38,441 bases of DNA from a virus: positions 1 to 38,441 of IMG/VR virus record IMGVR_UViG_3300001473_000074. The stretch is one strand, 5' to 3'. The notes under the pieces are model-generated. The model ran no database searches and was not told the DNA's origin. It saw only the letters and a list, made by a program, of their open reading frames with translations. Shown piece after piece: positions 31,287-38,441 of this stretch (positions are counted from its first letter, which is position 1; each line of letters begins with the position of its first letter). A program made the translations under genes and the position numbers.

Positions 31287-32519
31287 ATGAGTGACAAAGA
31301 CTATCTTTCGCGCAGTGGGGTGGGCGCTGTGGATGCGAAAGCCAGAGGAAGGCGCCCCGCTTTTGCGGCGCCGATTAGCAAACCCGACAAAATTCAAACG
31401 CTGCAATCCCTGGGTCCGATCCGAAGCTATCATGGACCCCTGCCTTCACCATTTCCCATTATCAATTACAAGGCCGCGCAAGGAGAACCGCCTGGAAGCC
31501 GCTTCCTGAATCAGAGAGAAATACGCAAATGGGTTCGAGAGGCTGCGAAGTACCACGAAGTACCGCATGAAATGCTGGCGGTCGTTCTGCAGAACGAAAA
31601 CGCTCCGAATGTCGGTTTGAGAAAAAAATTCCTGCAATTCGGAGAAAGAACTGCCCAGACCTATATCCACGATTTTAACAAGAGATTTGGGGATCCGATT
31701 GGAAAACTCGATCGCGCCATCCAGGATCTGACCAACTTGGATGTAATCCCCAATGGCGTCTACAGGGGGTCTTCGGGGCTGGTAAACATTTCCGCCGGCG
31801 CCTTGAACAGCGCCGCCAATCATTCTGAATCCTTCCGCAAGAGACCGGTAATTCCCCCGGAACTCAGAATTCGCCAGGATGGGTACGATTCCGACACCCG
31901 CATCCCGGGCGCAGACTGGCGCTCCGATTTGTATTACGGCGCAGCCCACCTCCGCGAGCTTTTCGACCGCTATCGGCGGCCTTGGGAGCCGGGAAAACCG
32001 CTTGACCTCAAAATGGCAAAACGTGTTTTTGCCGCGTACAACGGATCCGGAGACGATGCGGACAAGTACGGTCGTGACTCAATGCGGTTGCTCCGCGAGG
32101 CAGCATCTGGTAAAAGGCATCTCTACTTTTACGCGCAGCAACGAGAGATACAATTTATGGGACCTGCAGGTCTGTTTGTGCCCTGGCGCAAAGCCGTGAA
32201 ATACGGGATTTATTCGGAGCTCATAATTCTGTGTTTCCTAACCGGGCTGCTCGGTAACACCTGGAGCATCGTGACCGGGCGAGGGTATTACGTCCCCTAT
32301 CACAGCAGCATCTTCGCGTTCTGGGTAACGAAGGACAATATTGGATCCGGTGAATGGTGGCTCTATGGCCGTGACAAGCGGTTTTTCTACGGAAGAGACG
32401 AGGAAGCTGGCTACCTCTACATCCCTCGCAACAATACCTGCAAAGGGTTCGATCCAGAGGACTGGAAGACCTGGTGTCCCGAAGAAACCCGGCGAGGATA
32501 TGGTGGCTGGAAAATGTAG
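31287..32519 (+). CDS. Lytic-transglycosylase-like protein with C-terminal membrane part
   Basis: A 410-residue protein from ATG 31287 (AAAGGAAAG upstream). Residues ~75-270 look like a lysozyme-like SLT domain: catalytic-type glutamate in VVLQNENAPN (E104), LVNISAGALNSAA (the S-x-G-x-x-Q-like segment), YYGAAHLRELFDRY and VFAAYNGSG (249-255). It would cleave peptidoglycan, either as a phage entry enzyme or as a toxin. After residue ~290 the character changes: a hydrophobic helix (GIYSELIILCFLTGLLGNTW), then an aromatic domain (WWLYGRDKRFFYGRDEEAGY; FDPEDWKTWC) resembling small membrane immunity proteins. The ATG at 32157 could start that part separately. Possibly another in-frame toxin-immunity fusion. 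Confidence 0.6.
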   Translation: MSDKDYLSRSGVGAVDAKARGRRPAFAAPISKPDKIQTLQSLGPIRSYHGPLPSPFPIINYKAAQGEPPGSRFLNQREIRKWVREAAKYHEVPHEMLAVVLQNENAPNVGLRKKFLQFGERTAQTYIHDFNKRFGDPIGKLDRAIQDLTNLDVIPNGVYRGSSGLVNISAGALNSAANHSESFRKRPVIPPELRIRQDGYDSDTRIPGADWRSDLYYGAAHLRELFDRYRRPWEPGKPLDLKMAKRVFAAYNGSGDDADKYGRDSMRLLREAASGKRHLYFYAQQREIQFMGPAGLFVPWRKAVKYGIYSELIILCFLTGLLGNTWSIVTGRGYYVPYHSSIFAFWVTKDNIGSGEWWLYGRDKRFFYGRDEEAGYLYIPRNNTCKGFDPEDWKTWCPEETRRGYGGWKM

Positions 32520-32696
32520 ATGGGCGGTGGTTGATCCGCTGCCTCGTAGCGAAGGACACTGTTCAAATTCTGCCTCATTTCAGGTGTGTCAGGCCGAGTG
32601 CCGATATCCGCAAATCAATGACGCGAAGACAATAATTCATCGACAAGACTGAGCATTTTATCTTCAACCCGCCACATTGGATGGCGGCAAACCCAC

Positions 32697-32735
32697 GGCC
32701 TTGCTTCCGTTTCATCAAACGGGCAGGGCCTTTTT
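32697..32735 (+). terminator. Hairpin with T-tract just upstream of the scaffold gene
   Basis: GGCCTTGCTT (32697 on) pairs with GGGCAGGGCC (ending 32730), including G-T pairs, extended by GTTT/AAAC around a CATC loop, with TTTTT at 32731-32735. It would stop transcripts leaving the accessory block before the scaffold-coat genes. The scaffold ribosome-binding site follows immediately, so an attenuator is an alternative. Confidence 0.5.
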
Positions 32736-32748
32736 CATAGGAAAGCAC

Positions 32749-33675
32749 ATGAACGAAAAACGCATCGATGAGTTGGCGCAGGCGGCCGCACTCGACGCGG
32801 CCGGGGACGGACGTCCCGCGGCCGGGGAGACGGACCTGTTGCCGGACGAGGCCGCGCTCCTGGCAAGTCTCGCTGACGAGGCGCAGGTCGGAACCGGCTA
32901 TCACGGGGACATGGACGACGGGTACGGCAACGAACCGGACGTTTATGACGATGGTTCGGAGGCGACACCCGAGGATCGAAAGCGCAGGAAACTGTCGAGC
33001 TCTCAGCGCAAATCGAAAAAAATCGCCGCTCAGGCCCGAGAGCTCGCGGAGAAGGAGGCCCAGATCGAGGCCCTGCAATATGAGCTCGAAATGGCGTCCC
33101 AGGTGGGCGATTACGAAGCCGGCCCCACCCAGGAGGATTTTGAAACGGCGGAGGACTTCGAGCGGGCCCGCACCGAACAGACGATTGCGGAGACGATGCG
33201 CGGCATCCGGCAAGAGGAACGCCAGATGGCCGCCTATACGCAATTGCTTCAAGCGCAGCAGGAGCGCCAGCGCCTGGCGCGGGCGCAATTCGATGAGCGG
33301 CTTGAAACCGCGCGTCCGACAATGCCGGATTACGACGACAAGGTCGATGCCCTCCTCAGCCGCCTGGAAGGCGCGCAGGTCGCCATGCCGGAACACGTTG
33401 TCGACGAAATCCACCAGAACCAGAACGGACCCGAACTTCTCTACCTGATGGCCGGAGACGACGGGTTTCTGATGCAGCTTATGCAGTCGGATCCGGTTTC
33501 CGCAGCCCGCGAGATCGGCCGTCGCGAGGCGCTTCTGGCATCAAGCAAGCAAAAACTCCAATCCTCCGCGCCGGCCCCTCGACAATCCCTGAAAGGCGGT
33601 TCGGTCGACGCCAGGGATCCTGAAGCGATGTCCTACACGGATTACCGCAAATGGCGCGGCTTCGACCGCACTTAA
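32749..33675 (+). CDS. Phage scaffolding protein
   Basis: A 308-residue, very acidic and helical protein directly before the coat gene, the standard place for a P22-like scaffold. The acidic N-terminus is followed by a lysine/arginine-rich stretch (EDRKRRKLSSSQRKSKKIAA), a long coiled coil (residues ~85-190, AREL AEKEAQ type) and a C-terminal region with DPEAMSYTDYRKWRGF. That last motif is typical of podophage scaffolds and binds the coat protein. Start: ATG 32749 with AGGAAAG upstream. It directs procapsid assembly and then leaves. If toxins are packaged, this is a likely interaction partner (inference). Confidence 0.87.
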   Translation: MNEKRIDELAQAAALDAAGDGRPAAGETDLLPDEAALLASLADEAQVGTGYHGDMDDGYGNEPDVYDDGSEATPEDRKRRKLSSSQRKSKKIAAQARELAEKEAQIEALQYELEMASQVGDYEAGPTQEDFETAEDFERARTEQTIAETMRGIRQEERQMAAYTQLLQAQQERQRLARAQFDERLETARPTMPDYDDKVDALLSRLEGAQVAMPEHVVDEIHQNQNGPELLYLMAGDDGFLMQLMQSDPVSAAREIGRREALLASSKQKLQSSAPAPRQSLKGGSVDARDPEAMSYTDYRKWRGFDRT

Positions 33676-33699
33676 TTATGGAACAAAGGAAGAACATAT

Positions 33700-34929
33700 A
33701 TGGCTAATGCACTTATCACGCCCAGCGTCATCGCCAAGGAAGCGCTGGCACAGCTTGAAAACAACCTGGTCATGGGCAATTCCGTACACCGGGAATACAA
33801 GAAGGAATTCGTCAAGGTTGGCACCAGCGTGTCGATCCGCAAGCCGGTAAAATTCTACACCGCTGACGGGGCCGTCCGCATCAATCAGGACGTGGAGGAA
33901 GCCAACACCTCGATCGCCATCGATCAGCGCAAACACGTTTCCTGGAAATTTTCCACCCAGGACCTGACGCTGACGATCGAGGACTATTCCAAGCGTTACA
34001 TCAAGCCGGCAGCCATCACGCTGGCGCAAACGATCGATGCCAAGGGATACGATCTGTACAAAAAAGTCTGGAACCAGGTCGGCACGCCGGGCACGGTTCC
34101 GGGGACCTATGCGGAAGTGTCGCCGGTAGCCCAGCGCCTGGACGAGATGGCGGTTCCCTCCGAGCACCGCTATCTGGCGCTCAATCCGGCGGCGCACTAC
34201 AAGATCGCCGGCGACCAGGTCGGATTGCAGAACCCGGCTATGATCAAGACCGCGTACGAGCAGGCGCAGATCGGCCGCATTGCGGCGATGGACGCCTTTT
34301 CGGCGCAAAACGTCAAGTCGCACACTGTTGGCGCGCACGGCGGCACGCCGCTCGTCAATGGCGGATCGCAGAATGTCACTTACGCGGCGGCGAAGAACAC
34401 CAACACCCAAACCCTTGTCACCGATGGCTGGACGACGTCGACGACCGTGCTGAAGGAGGGTGATGTCTTCACGCTGGCCGGCGTCTTTGCGGTCAACCCG
34501 GTGCCGGGCGAGGGCGCGACCGGCAAGACGGTTCTGCCCTATCTGCAGCAATTCGTGGTGACCGCTGACGCGACGTCCGACGGAACCGGCAATGCAACAC
34601 TATCGATTTCGCCCGCGATCATCACGACCGGGCCGTATCAGACCGTCGATGCGGCCCCCGCCGACAATGCGCAAATCAGCGTCGTTGGAACCGCATCAAC
34701 CGCGTATCCGCAAAATCTCGGGTTCCACAAGAACGCCTTCGCATTGGTGACCTGTCCGCTGGAAATGCCGGACGGCGCCCCCTGGAAGTCCCGGGAGTCC
34801 CACAACGGTCTCTCGATCCGGGTGGTCAAGGATTATGATATCGCCACCGACGACGAGATCATCCGCATGGATGTGCTTTACGGCTGGAAGGCGATCTATC
34901 CGGATCTTGCCTGCCGCCTGACTGCATAG
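33700..34929 (+). CDS. P22-like major capsid (coat) protein
   Basis: A 409-residue coat protein of the P22 gp5 family. The start MANALITPSVIAKEALAQLE, the conserved VGTSVSIRKPVKFYTADGA, and the C-terminal IRMDVLYGWKAIYPDLACRL are characteristic. Length is close to P22 gp5 (430). AAGGAAG lies before the ATG. It forms the icosahedral shell. Intact and with phage-like composition, it argues that the head genes are still under selection. Confidence 0.93.
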   Translation: MANALITPSVIAKEALAQLENNLVMGNSVHREYKKEFVKVGTSVSIRKPVKFYTADGAVRINQDVEEANTSIAIDQRKHVSWKFSTQDLTLTIEDYSKRYIKPAAITLAQTIDAKGYDLYKKVWNQVGTPGTVPGTYAEVSPVAQRLDEMAVPSEHRYLALNPAAHYKIAGDQVGLQNPAMIKTAYEQAQIGRIAAMDAFSAQNVKSHTVGAHGGTPLVNGGSQNVTYAAAKNTNTQTLVTDGWTTSTTVLKEGDVFTLAGVFAVNPVPGEGATGKTVLPYLQQFVVTADATSDGTGNATLSISPAIITTGPYQTVDAAPADNAQISVVGTASTAYPQNLGFHKNAFALVTCPLEMPDGAPWKSRESHNGLSIRVVKDYDIATDDEIIRMDVLYGWKAIYPDLACRLTA

Positions 34930-34947
34930 GTTCGGCGCCGCCCGTTT

Positions 34948-34974
34948 CGCGGCCGCATGATCGGTGCGGCCGCG
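34948..34974. promoter_or_regulatory. Perfect 10-bp hairpin after the coat gene
   Basis: CGCGGCCGCA (34948-34957) and TGCGGCCGCG (34965-34974) with a 7-base loop, 19 bp after the coat stop. No T-tract follows. It may stabilise or process the coat mRNA, lowering expression of the genes downstream. Confidence 0.45.
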
Positions 34975-35037
34975 AGGCCTGATGCGTCTGGCCGGGCCGC
35001 TCGGCCGAAAGCAACCCTCAAAACAATCAGGAATATC

Positions 35038-35343
35038 ATGATCGATACCCGCGTATGGATGTACCGGGACGGCGAAGCCGTGTGTTTCGCAAGTCCGAAG
35101 GCCGTGCCCAATGGCCAGGGATGGTCGGACAGACCTGTTCCCGACACCGTGGAGGCGGCAGGGGCCGGCCGGAGAGAAAACACCGCCGAGCCCGCGCCCG
35201 CTGAACATCTCACAAAGCAGGATCTCCTCCAGTCCCTGAAGGTCCGCGCAACGGCGCTCGGGATTCGCTACCGCGGCAATATCGGCGCCCGCAAACTCAC
35301 GCAATTGATTAGAGAGAAAGAAAATCATGGCCCACAATCGTGA
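35038..35343 (+). CDS. Small phage head-region protein with HeH/LEM-like C-terminus
   Basis: A 101-residue protein from ATG 35038 (AGGAA six bases upstream); the longer frame from 34957 would start inside the hairpin. A strand-rich N-terminus (VWMYRDGEAVCFASPKAVPN) is followed by an acidic linker and a C-terminal helix-extension-helix segment (LLQSLKVRATALGIRYRGNI, then ARKLTQLI) that resembles the HeH/SAP-type mini domains found in many phage structural proteins. It overlaps the next gene by 17 bp. Exact role unknown. Confidence 0.65.
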   Translation: MIDTRVWMYRDGEAVCFASPKAVPNGQGWSDRPVPDTVEAAGAGRRENTAEPAPAEHLTKQDLLQSLKVRATALGIRYRGNIGARKLTQLIREKENHGPQS

Positions 35344-35704
35344 AGCTCTGGCCCTTCGGGCGTTGAAGGAGTTGCGGCTGATCGGAGAAGGGCAGTCTGC
35401 AAGCGCATCGGAAATGGCGGATGCCGTCGGCGCCATCCCGCCGCTGCTCGACCGATTGCGGTACCTTCATGTCTACTCCGCTTCGAATTCGTTTTCGTTC
35501 GCCGATGCTGTGTTCTATCCGCTCGCAGTCCTGCTGGCCGAGGATCTGGCACCGTCGCTCGCAGGGCGCCCGAAAAACGAATTTCTGATCGACAAGCATA
35601 TGAGCCAACTTCGGCGCATTCAAAAACAGCCTCTCGTTCGCAACGAATTGCGGGTCGAGCTTGCATTGCAGAACATTCGCGACGGGGTGTCGAGATGGCT
35701 GTGA
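35327..35704 (+). CDS. Probable head-tail connector (P22 gp4-type position)
   Basis: A 125-residue helical protein between coat and the gp10-like gene, where P22-like phages encode the first tail adaptor (gp4) that docks on the portal. The sequence (ALRALKELRLIGEGQSASAS, EMADAVGAIPPLLDRL) has the helix pattern of such adaptors, but no catalytic lytic-transglycosylase part like P22 gp4. Overlaps its neighbours on both sides (17 and 10 bp). Assignment relies mainly on position. Confidence 0.65.
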   Translation: MAHNREALALRALKELRLIGEGQSASASEMADAVGAIPPLLDRLRYLHVYSASNSFSFADAVFYPLAVLLAEDLAPSLAGRPKNEFLIDKHMSQLRRIQKQPLVRNELRVELALQNIRDGVSRWL

Positions 35705-37119
35705 TTCCGTTTCCCGCCATGTCGGCCGCCGGTCGCAAGGCTCAGGAGTCGGGCGGTCGGCTGATCAATTGTTACGCCCGTGAAGTGCTCGGTGCGCCCG
35801 CCAACCCGGTCCTTTGGGCAAGGTCCGCAGGCTTGCGTCGCATCGTCAGCGCGGGAACCGGGCAGAATTGCCGTGGATTGGTGTCGATCGGTTCCGTGCT
35901 GGTTCACATATTGGACGAGAAAGCCCATGCGGTGACCCGTTCCGGCGATGGATACGTCTCCACTGAGCTTGGTGCGCTTTCCGGAGCCGCGCCAATTACC
36001 ATTGCGCAGAACAATGCTCTGCCGACACCGAACACGGTGTGTGTCACGGAAATAGGGGCCTTCAATCTGTTTTCCGATGCCGCTCCGAGTTCGTTTGCGG
36101 ACGGCGATCTGAGCGGTCCGAACTCGGTAACCTCGCTCGATGGGTATCTGGTGTTCACCACCGCCGGCGGACGGATTCAGGCGAGTGACCTGAACAGCGT
36201 GTCGGTTGCGAGCAATTCCTTCGAGGACGTGCCGGAAGGCAGTTTGCTGCGCGGAATTGTCTTCAACAATGAACTGTACGCATTTGGAGCCTGGGGATTT
36301 CGAGTCTACCAGAATGCCGGGACCTCACCGTTTCCCCTCGAATATGCGCGGGTAAAGCGCGATATCGGCCTTGCCGGCACCCACGCGATTGCCGGCGATC
36401 AGGAGGGCTGGTCGGACGCGCTGATCTTTGCCGGATCCGACAACCGGGTCTATCGAATGGAAGGATATACGCCGGTACCGATTTCGACCCCGGACGTGTC
36501 GCGTTCGCTGGAATCCGTCGCTGACCGATCGTCGCTGACCGCGGCCGTCTATGTGTCGGAGGGGTATTCCTTCTGGACGCTCACCAGCCCGGGCAACTGG
36601 ACCTGGGAATACAACCTTTCGACCGGATTGTGGAATGAAAAACAATCCTATGGCCGCGGGGACTGGCGCGGACGCCGGTCGATTCGAATGTTCGACCGTT
36701 GGATCGTCGGCGACGTGGCGAGCAGCGATTTGTTGGAAACAGTCGCCGGTCTTGGCGCGGAAGGAAACGATCCGCTGGTTTATACGCTTTACAGCGGTGT
36801 CTTGAGCGGGTTTCCCAACCGGATCAATGCCGTTCGGTCTTGGTTTCGGCTGACCGCCGGAATTGGCGTTGCAACCGGCCAGGTTCCGATCGAAACAAAC
36901 CCGAGGGTTGCAATTTCCTGGTCTCGCGACGGTGGGGTGACGTTTGGCAATTCCCTGTTTCGCGACCTCGGAAGCGAGGGCGACAACGATACTCTGGTAA
37001 CAATCGGCAATACCGGTTTTTCCTCGTCCAAGGGTTTGCAGTTCCGTCTTTCCATCTCCGATCCGGTGCATGCCGGGTTCATGGGCGGCGAAGCGCAAAT
37101 CGAGGCGGCTGCGCCATGA
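35695..37119 (+). CDS. P22 gp10-like packaged-DNA stabilisation protein
   Basis: A 474-residue protein matching the Phage_stabilise (P22 gp10) family. It starts MAVIPFPAMSAAGRKAQESG, then GGRLINCYAREV and NPVLWARSAGLRRI, followed by regular beta-rich blades (LDGYLVFTTAGGRIQASDLN; IFAGSDNRVYRMEGYTPVPI). P22 gp10 is a hexameric tail hub that plugs the portal after packaging and carries the tailspikes. Length is close to the family norm (472). Translationally coupled on both sides. Confidence 0.9.
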   Translation: MAVIPFPAMSAAGRKAQESGGRLINCYAREVLGAPANPVLWARSAGLRRIVSAGTGQNCRGLVSIGSVLVHILDEKAHAVTRSGDGYVSTELGALSGAAPITIAQNNALPTPNTVCVTEIGAFNLFSDAAPSSFADGDLSGPNSVTSLDGYLVFTTAGGRIQASDLNSVSVASNSFEDVPEGSLLRGIVFNNELYAFGAWGFRVYQNAGTSPFPLEYARVKRDIGLAGTHAIAGDQEGWSDALIFAGSDNRVYRMEGYTPVPISTPDVSRSLESVADRSSLTAAVYVSEGYSFWTLTSPGNWTWEYNLSTGLWNEKQSYGRGDWRGRRSIRMFDRWIVGDVASSDLLETVAGLGAEGNDPLVYTLYSGVLSGFPNRINAVRSWFRLTAGIGVATGQVPIETNPRVAISWSRDGGVTFGNSLFRDLGSEGDNDTLVTIGNTGFSSSKGLQFRLSISDPVHAGFMGGEAQIEAAAP

Positions 37120-37415
37120 CCACGCAGAACCCCAACCTTCCGATTGACAAAGAGCCGGTAACGACAATCGCCTGGCGGCGTTTTTTTCGAGCGCTTCTGG
37201 CCCGCTCACCGGTTTCGGGCACGGCCACCTTCGTTGCCGAAACGTCAGTGTCCGTCAGCCTCAATCCGCCTTTGCCCGACGATCAATACAACGTGCTTCT
37301 GGACGCTCCCGAGGACAATCGCTTCTGGGTCACCGCCAAATCAGGCTCCGGCTTCACTTTGAACGCGGGCACAACAACCTCCGCCACTCTTGGCTACACG
37401 ACAGTGAGACGATAG
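37116..37415 (+). CDS. Small beta-rich phage structural protein
   Basis: A 99-residue protein overlapping the gp10-like gene by ATGA. The second half (VSVSLNPPLPDDQYNVLLDA, then FWVTAKSGSGFTLNAGTTTS) forms a beta sandwich with the look of small virion decoration or fibre-attachment domains found in many phages. The N-terminus has one short amphipathic helix (WRRFFRALLA). Function not established. Confidence 0.7.
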   Translation: MTTQNPNLPIDKEPVTTIAWRRFFRALLARSPVSGTATFVAETSVSVSLNPPLPDDQYNVLLDAPEDNRFWVTAKSGSGFTLNAGTTTSATLGYTTVRR

Positions 37416-38441
37416 ATGTCATTCAAAGATCTTTTTACCGGCTCCGGTGCCGCCCGGGCGCAAAAAGCCGTCCGCGGTCTGCAAGGCCAGACATTCGACC
37501 GCAACCTGGCTATCCACAATGCCGGATATGGCGATGCCCGCAACGAAACGATCAATGGTCGGGATGCCGCGATCACCACTATCACCGGCTCCCGCGACGC
37601 GGCCGGAAATACGCTGCGGACGGGCGGTGCTGAAGCCATCAATCACATCAACCAGGGCGTCGGAGCCGCGCAGGGCGCACTTGGCAAGGCGCGCGAAGCT
37701 TTCGGCACGGCCGGCAAGGCCTATGATCCGCTTGCGAACATTGCCAAGCGGTTCGACCCGGCGGTCGGCGTTTATGCCGATGCGGTCGGCTTGAACGGCA
37801 GTGAAGGCCTGACACGGGCTCGCACCGCCTTCGGCAACAGTCTGCAGAACAGTTTCGAGCTCGATCAGGGCCTGGAGGCGATCAACCGCGCCCGCGCCGC
37901 ACGCGGTGCGGGCACGATCAGCGGCGGCAATGTCGACCGGGACACTCAGGTCTACGGCCAGAATTACGCCAACAGCAAAACCAACGCCTATCTGGACCGG
38001 CTGTTGGGACTTGTCGACCGGACCTCGGGCCTGCAAGGCACAGTCGCGGCCGGGCGCGCCGGCTCGGCAAACAATATCGGCAACACATACGCCGCGGAAG
38101 CGGGTTATCTGAATACCGGCGGCACCAACAAGGCGCAGATTGCCGCCGATACGGCAAACCGGATCGCCGGCTTGACCAGTGCGACCGGGACTCAGGTCGC
38201 GAACGCCCAACTGAGCACATCGGATCGTCTGGCCAATCTTGCCCTGGGCCGCGCGCACGGCGAGATCGACATGCGGACGAACTACGCCGACAGGCTGGGC
38301 ACTTCATTGCTGGCCGAACAGCAGGCGCGGAACGCGGCTTATGGCAGATCACTGGACGTGGGCATGAAGGCATTGAAAGCGGCCGCGAGTGTTGCCGGAG
38401 CGAAGTTTCCCGGTCTGGGCAAACTTGGCGGTGGCGCCTGA
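37416..38441 (+). CDS. Phage DNA-ejection (internal) protein
   Basis: A 341-residue alanine/glycine-rich protein starting on the base after the preceding stop. Composition and repeated helices (RARTAFGNSLQNSFELDQGL; an AAIN/AAGN-rich middle) and the segment RFDPAVGVYADAVGLNGSEG are typical of podophage internal proteins such as P22 gp7/gp20, which are packaged in the head and injected into the host to form the DNA channel. The frame ends exactly at the last bases of the window, so more ejection genes probably follow. Confidence 0.8.
   Translation: MSFKDLFTGSGAARAQKAVRGLQGQTFDRNLAIHNAGYGDARNETINGRDAAITTITGSRDAAGNTLRTGGAEAINHINQGVGAAQGALGKAREAFGTAGKAYDPLANIAKRFDPAVGVYADAVGLNGSEGLTRARTAFGNSLQNSFELDQGLEAINRARAARGAGTISGGNVDRDTQVYGQNYANSKTNAYLDRLLGLVDRTSGLQGTVAAGRAGSANNIGNTYAAEAGYLNTGGTNKAQIAADTANRIAGLTSATGTQVANAQLSTSDRLANLALGRAHGEIDMRTNYADRLGTSLLAEQQARNAAYGRSLDVGMKALKAAASVAGAKFPGLGKLGGGA

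Noticed and set aside
1-38441. Integrase, repressor, att sites or tRNA genes of a prophage
   Set aside because: None found on either strand; the window covers only the head and connector region and accessory genes.

Overview
The window is a GC-rich (roughly 60%) segment whose gene content suggests an alphaproteobacterium, probably Hyphomicrobiales or a relative. This is inference from protein style; no rRNA, tRNA or marker gene is present. Its backbone is the head and tail-connector operon of a P22-like podophage, read left to right: small exported protein, terS, terL (1-1911); portal (13043-15088); scaffold, coat, connector proteins, gp10-like stabilisation protein and an ejection protein (32749-38441). 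No integrase, repressor, replication gene or tRNA-type att site is visible.

The backbone is broken open twice. About 11 kb lies between terL and portal, and about 17.6 kb between portal and scaffold. Both gaps are filled with toxin-like genes, each followed (often with a 4-bp ATGA overlap) by a small, AT-richer, immunity-like gene. They are interleaved with host-type cargo: a LysE/RhtB exporter, an EamA transporter, an exported protein of unknown family, an SDR dehydrogenase, a MORN-repeat protein and a glutathione S-transferase. Several modules end against a convergent minus-strand cargo gene. A hairpin plus T-tract follows terL and another precedes the scaffold gene, so the accessory blocks look transcriptionally insulated.

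The most interesting structure is the portal-anchored cassette array at about 13-23.4 kb. The intact portal gene is followed 30 bp later by a toxin gene and its immunity gene. Two further copies of only the 3' end of the portal gene follow (531 bp and 393 bp), each leading after exactly 95 bp into another toxin-type reading frame. The right-hand edges of the two extra units are marked by the 3' end of one exported-protein gene: a 193-bp copy in unit 2, the full gene in unit 3. This resembles the orphan toxin/immunity arrays of CDI and Rhs loci, but anchored on a phage portal gene. The toxin-like proteins share a weak N-terminal motif (L-[LV]-[DE]-P-[TV]-x-R-[LF]-[FL]-[AE]-[RQ]) that could be a delivery or encapsidation signal; that role is inference.

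Decay is visible throughout. There are orphan immunity genes with a residual toxin tail upstream, tandem immunity paralogues with a degenerate toxin 3' end between them, nonsense codons in toxin N-termini, in-frame toxin-immunity fusions, a fragment of the LysE gene, and a 272-bp MITE-like element with nested palindromes.
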